A DNA stretch of 64,000 nucleotides. Source: Urechidicola croceus (lineage in GTDB: Bacteria; Bacteroidota; Bacteroidia; Flavobacteriales; Flavobacteriaceae). A program made the translations under genes and the position numbers. The stretch covers positions 1,122,001 through 1,186,000 of the forward strand of contig NZ_CP017478.1 in NCBI RefSeq assembly GCF_001761325.1, read 5' to 3'. The notes beneath the pieces are model-generated. The model was not told the origin of the DNA, did not search any database, and saw only the letters and a list, made by a program, of their open reading frames with translations. Shown here piece after piece: positions 63,548 to 64,000 of this stretch. Positions within the stretch are counted from its first letter, which is position 1. Every line of letters begins with the position of its first letter.

Positions 63548-63745
63548 ATGAATTTTCAAATTCCTCATCAAAATTTGAGTGCTGGCGTGATTGGGGGTAC
63601 TTTTTTATCTGCCATTACTCATATTGGTTCAGAAGACATTATTACTACTATAGTATTGGCTACTTTAGGGGCGATTGTGAGTTTTATTGCTTCATTTATG
63701 ATGAAAGTTTTTGTAAAAACCATAAAGAGACAGCGTAAAAAGTAA
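63548..63745 (+). CDS. Small holin-like membrane protein
   Basis: The start at 63548 (MNFQIPHQNLSAGVIGG) is 1 nt after the previous stop and is preferred over an upstream ATG at 63494 that would overlap it. The 65-residue product has two hydrophobic segments (about 10-30 and 33-52) and a strongly basic end (KVFVKTIKRQRKK), as in small holins. It is the last gene before the terminator at 63765. Confidence 0.6.
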   Translation: MNFQIPHQNLSAGVIGGTFLSAITHIGSEDIITTIVLATLGAIVSFIASFMMKVFVKTIKRQRKK

Positions 63746-63764
63746 TATCAAAAAAATCATTATC

Positions 63765-63799
63765 AAAAAAGGACATTTATATTTTAAGTGTCCTTTTTT
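63765..63799 (+). terminator. Rho-independent terminator of the four-gene cassette
   Basis: AAAAAAGGACA (63765-63775) pairs with TGTCCTTTTTT (63789-63799), 13-nt loop, T-rich end on the plus strand, 20 nt after the last stop. Confidence 0.88.
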
Positions 63800-63895
63800 A
63801 TTGTCTGTAATTTTTTACTTAACGAAATGAGGCAAGCAAAGAATTGTAGTTAACACTTTAAACTATAATTTTTGTGTAGATGAATGAGATAAGGA

Positions 63896-63977
63896 AAAAA
63901 TGACAATAAGTTTTGTCGTTTTTAAAGATTGATGAACAGGGAATGGCTTGCGTGTGGAGTTTATCAATCTTTAAAAA
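63896..63977. repeat. Structured element at the right edge
   Basis: AAAAATGACAA/TTGTCGTTTTT (63896-63923, one wobble) forms one stem. TTTTTAAAGATTGAT (63919-63933) and its exact reverse complement ATCAATCTTTAAAAA (63963-63977) form a second stem with a 29-nt GC-richer loop containing GGAATGGCTTGCGTGTGG. The loop recalls dispersed intergenic repeats of flavobacteria. The element may continue outside the window. Confidence 0.5.
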
Positions 63978-64000
63978 TGTTAGCCCAATGGCGATTGAAT

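Noticed and set aside
63896-64000. Retron non-coding RNA
   Set aside because: Inverted repeats are present, but no reverse transcriptase gene is in view, and the loop resembles a dispersed repeat more than an msr-msd region.
1-64000. CRISPR arrays, rRNA, tRNA and insertion sequences
   Set aside because: No regularly spaced repeats, no rRNA or cloverleaf sequence and no transposase frame were found by eye on either strand.

Overview
The window is AT-rich DNA from a member of the Bacteroidota, most likely the family Flavobacteriaceae. The evidence is SusC/SusD pairs, hybrid two-component regulators, a type IX secretion sorting domain and TAnnTTTG promoter boxes. No rRNA, tRNA, CRISPR array or transposase was seen.

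Region 1 (1-13.3 kb, continuing at 20.4-24.3 kb) is a sulfide/persulfide handling regulon. It has two CstB-like persulfide dioxygenase-rhodanese proteins (one cut by the window edge), a TauE/SafE exporter, a split YeeE/YedE thiosulfate-type transporter, a Crp/Fnr regulator with three clustered cysteines, an RND efflux operon with PII-like and YgaP-like small proteins, a sulfide:quinone oxidoreductase-like flavoprotein followed by a 45-residue peptide gene, cytochrome bd oxidase (cydAB), and a metal-binding HMA protein with a di-domain cytochrome c. The content resembles the Staphylococcus aureus cst operon, with a Crp/Fnr protein where that operon has CstR. Each transcription unit is preceded by a 14-bp palindrome GTAAC-N4-GTTAC, placed exactly 22 nt before a TAnnTTTG-like box. 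This is the strongest non-coding signal in the window.

Region 2 (13.5-20.4 kb) is an iron-acquisition-type cluster: TonB-dependent receptor, DUF4374 lipoprotein, LTxxQ-type lipoprotein and PepSY membrane protein, with a divergent AraC regulator.

Region 3 (24.3-55.3 kb) holds two adjacent polysaccharide utilisation loci. The first targets galactan: GH53, GH2, SusCD, a SusE/F-like protein, a T9SS-sorted protein with a frameshifted signal peptide, a hybrid regulator, a Nudix-like (NrtR-type) regulator and galK-galT. The second has a GH5-like enzyme, a GH10 enzyme, SusCD and a hybrid regulator. A near-palindromic 25-bp element occurs twice, in front of the first hybrid regulator and in front of galK, flanking the NrtR-type gene.

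Region 4 (55.7-64 kb) is accessory DNA. It has an HxlR-controlled oxidoreductase pair, gene remnants, two genes with the N-terminal DNRPE leader found on proteins linked to contractile injection systems (one with a degenerate DUF4157 segment and a nucleotidyltransferase-like motif), a small HTH gene, a four-gene cassette with a DUF5675 protein and membrane peptides resembling a lysis module, and a structured repeat at the right edge.
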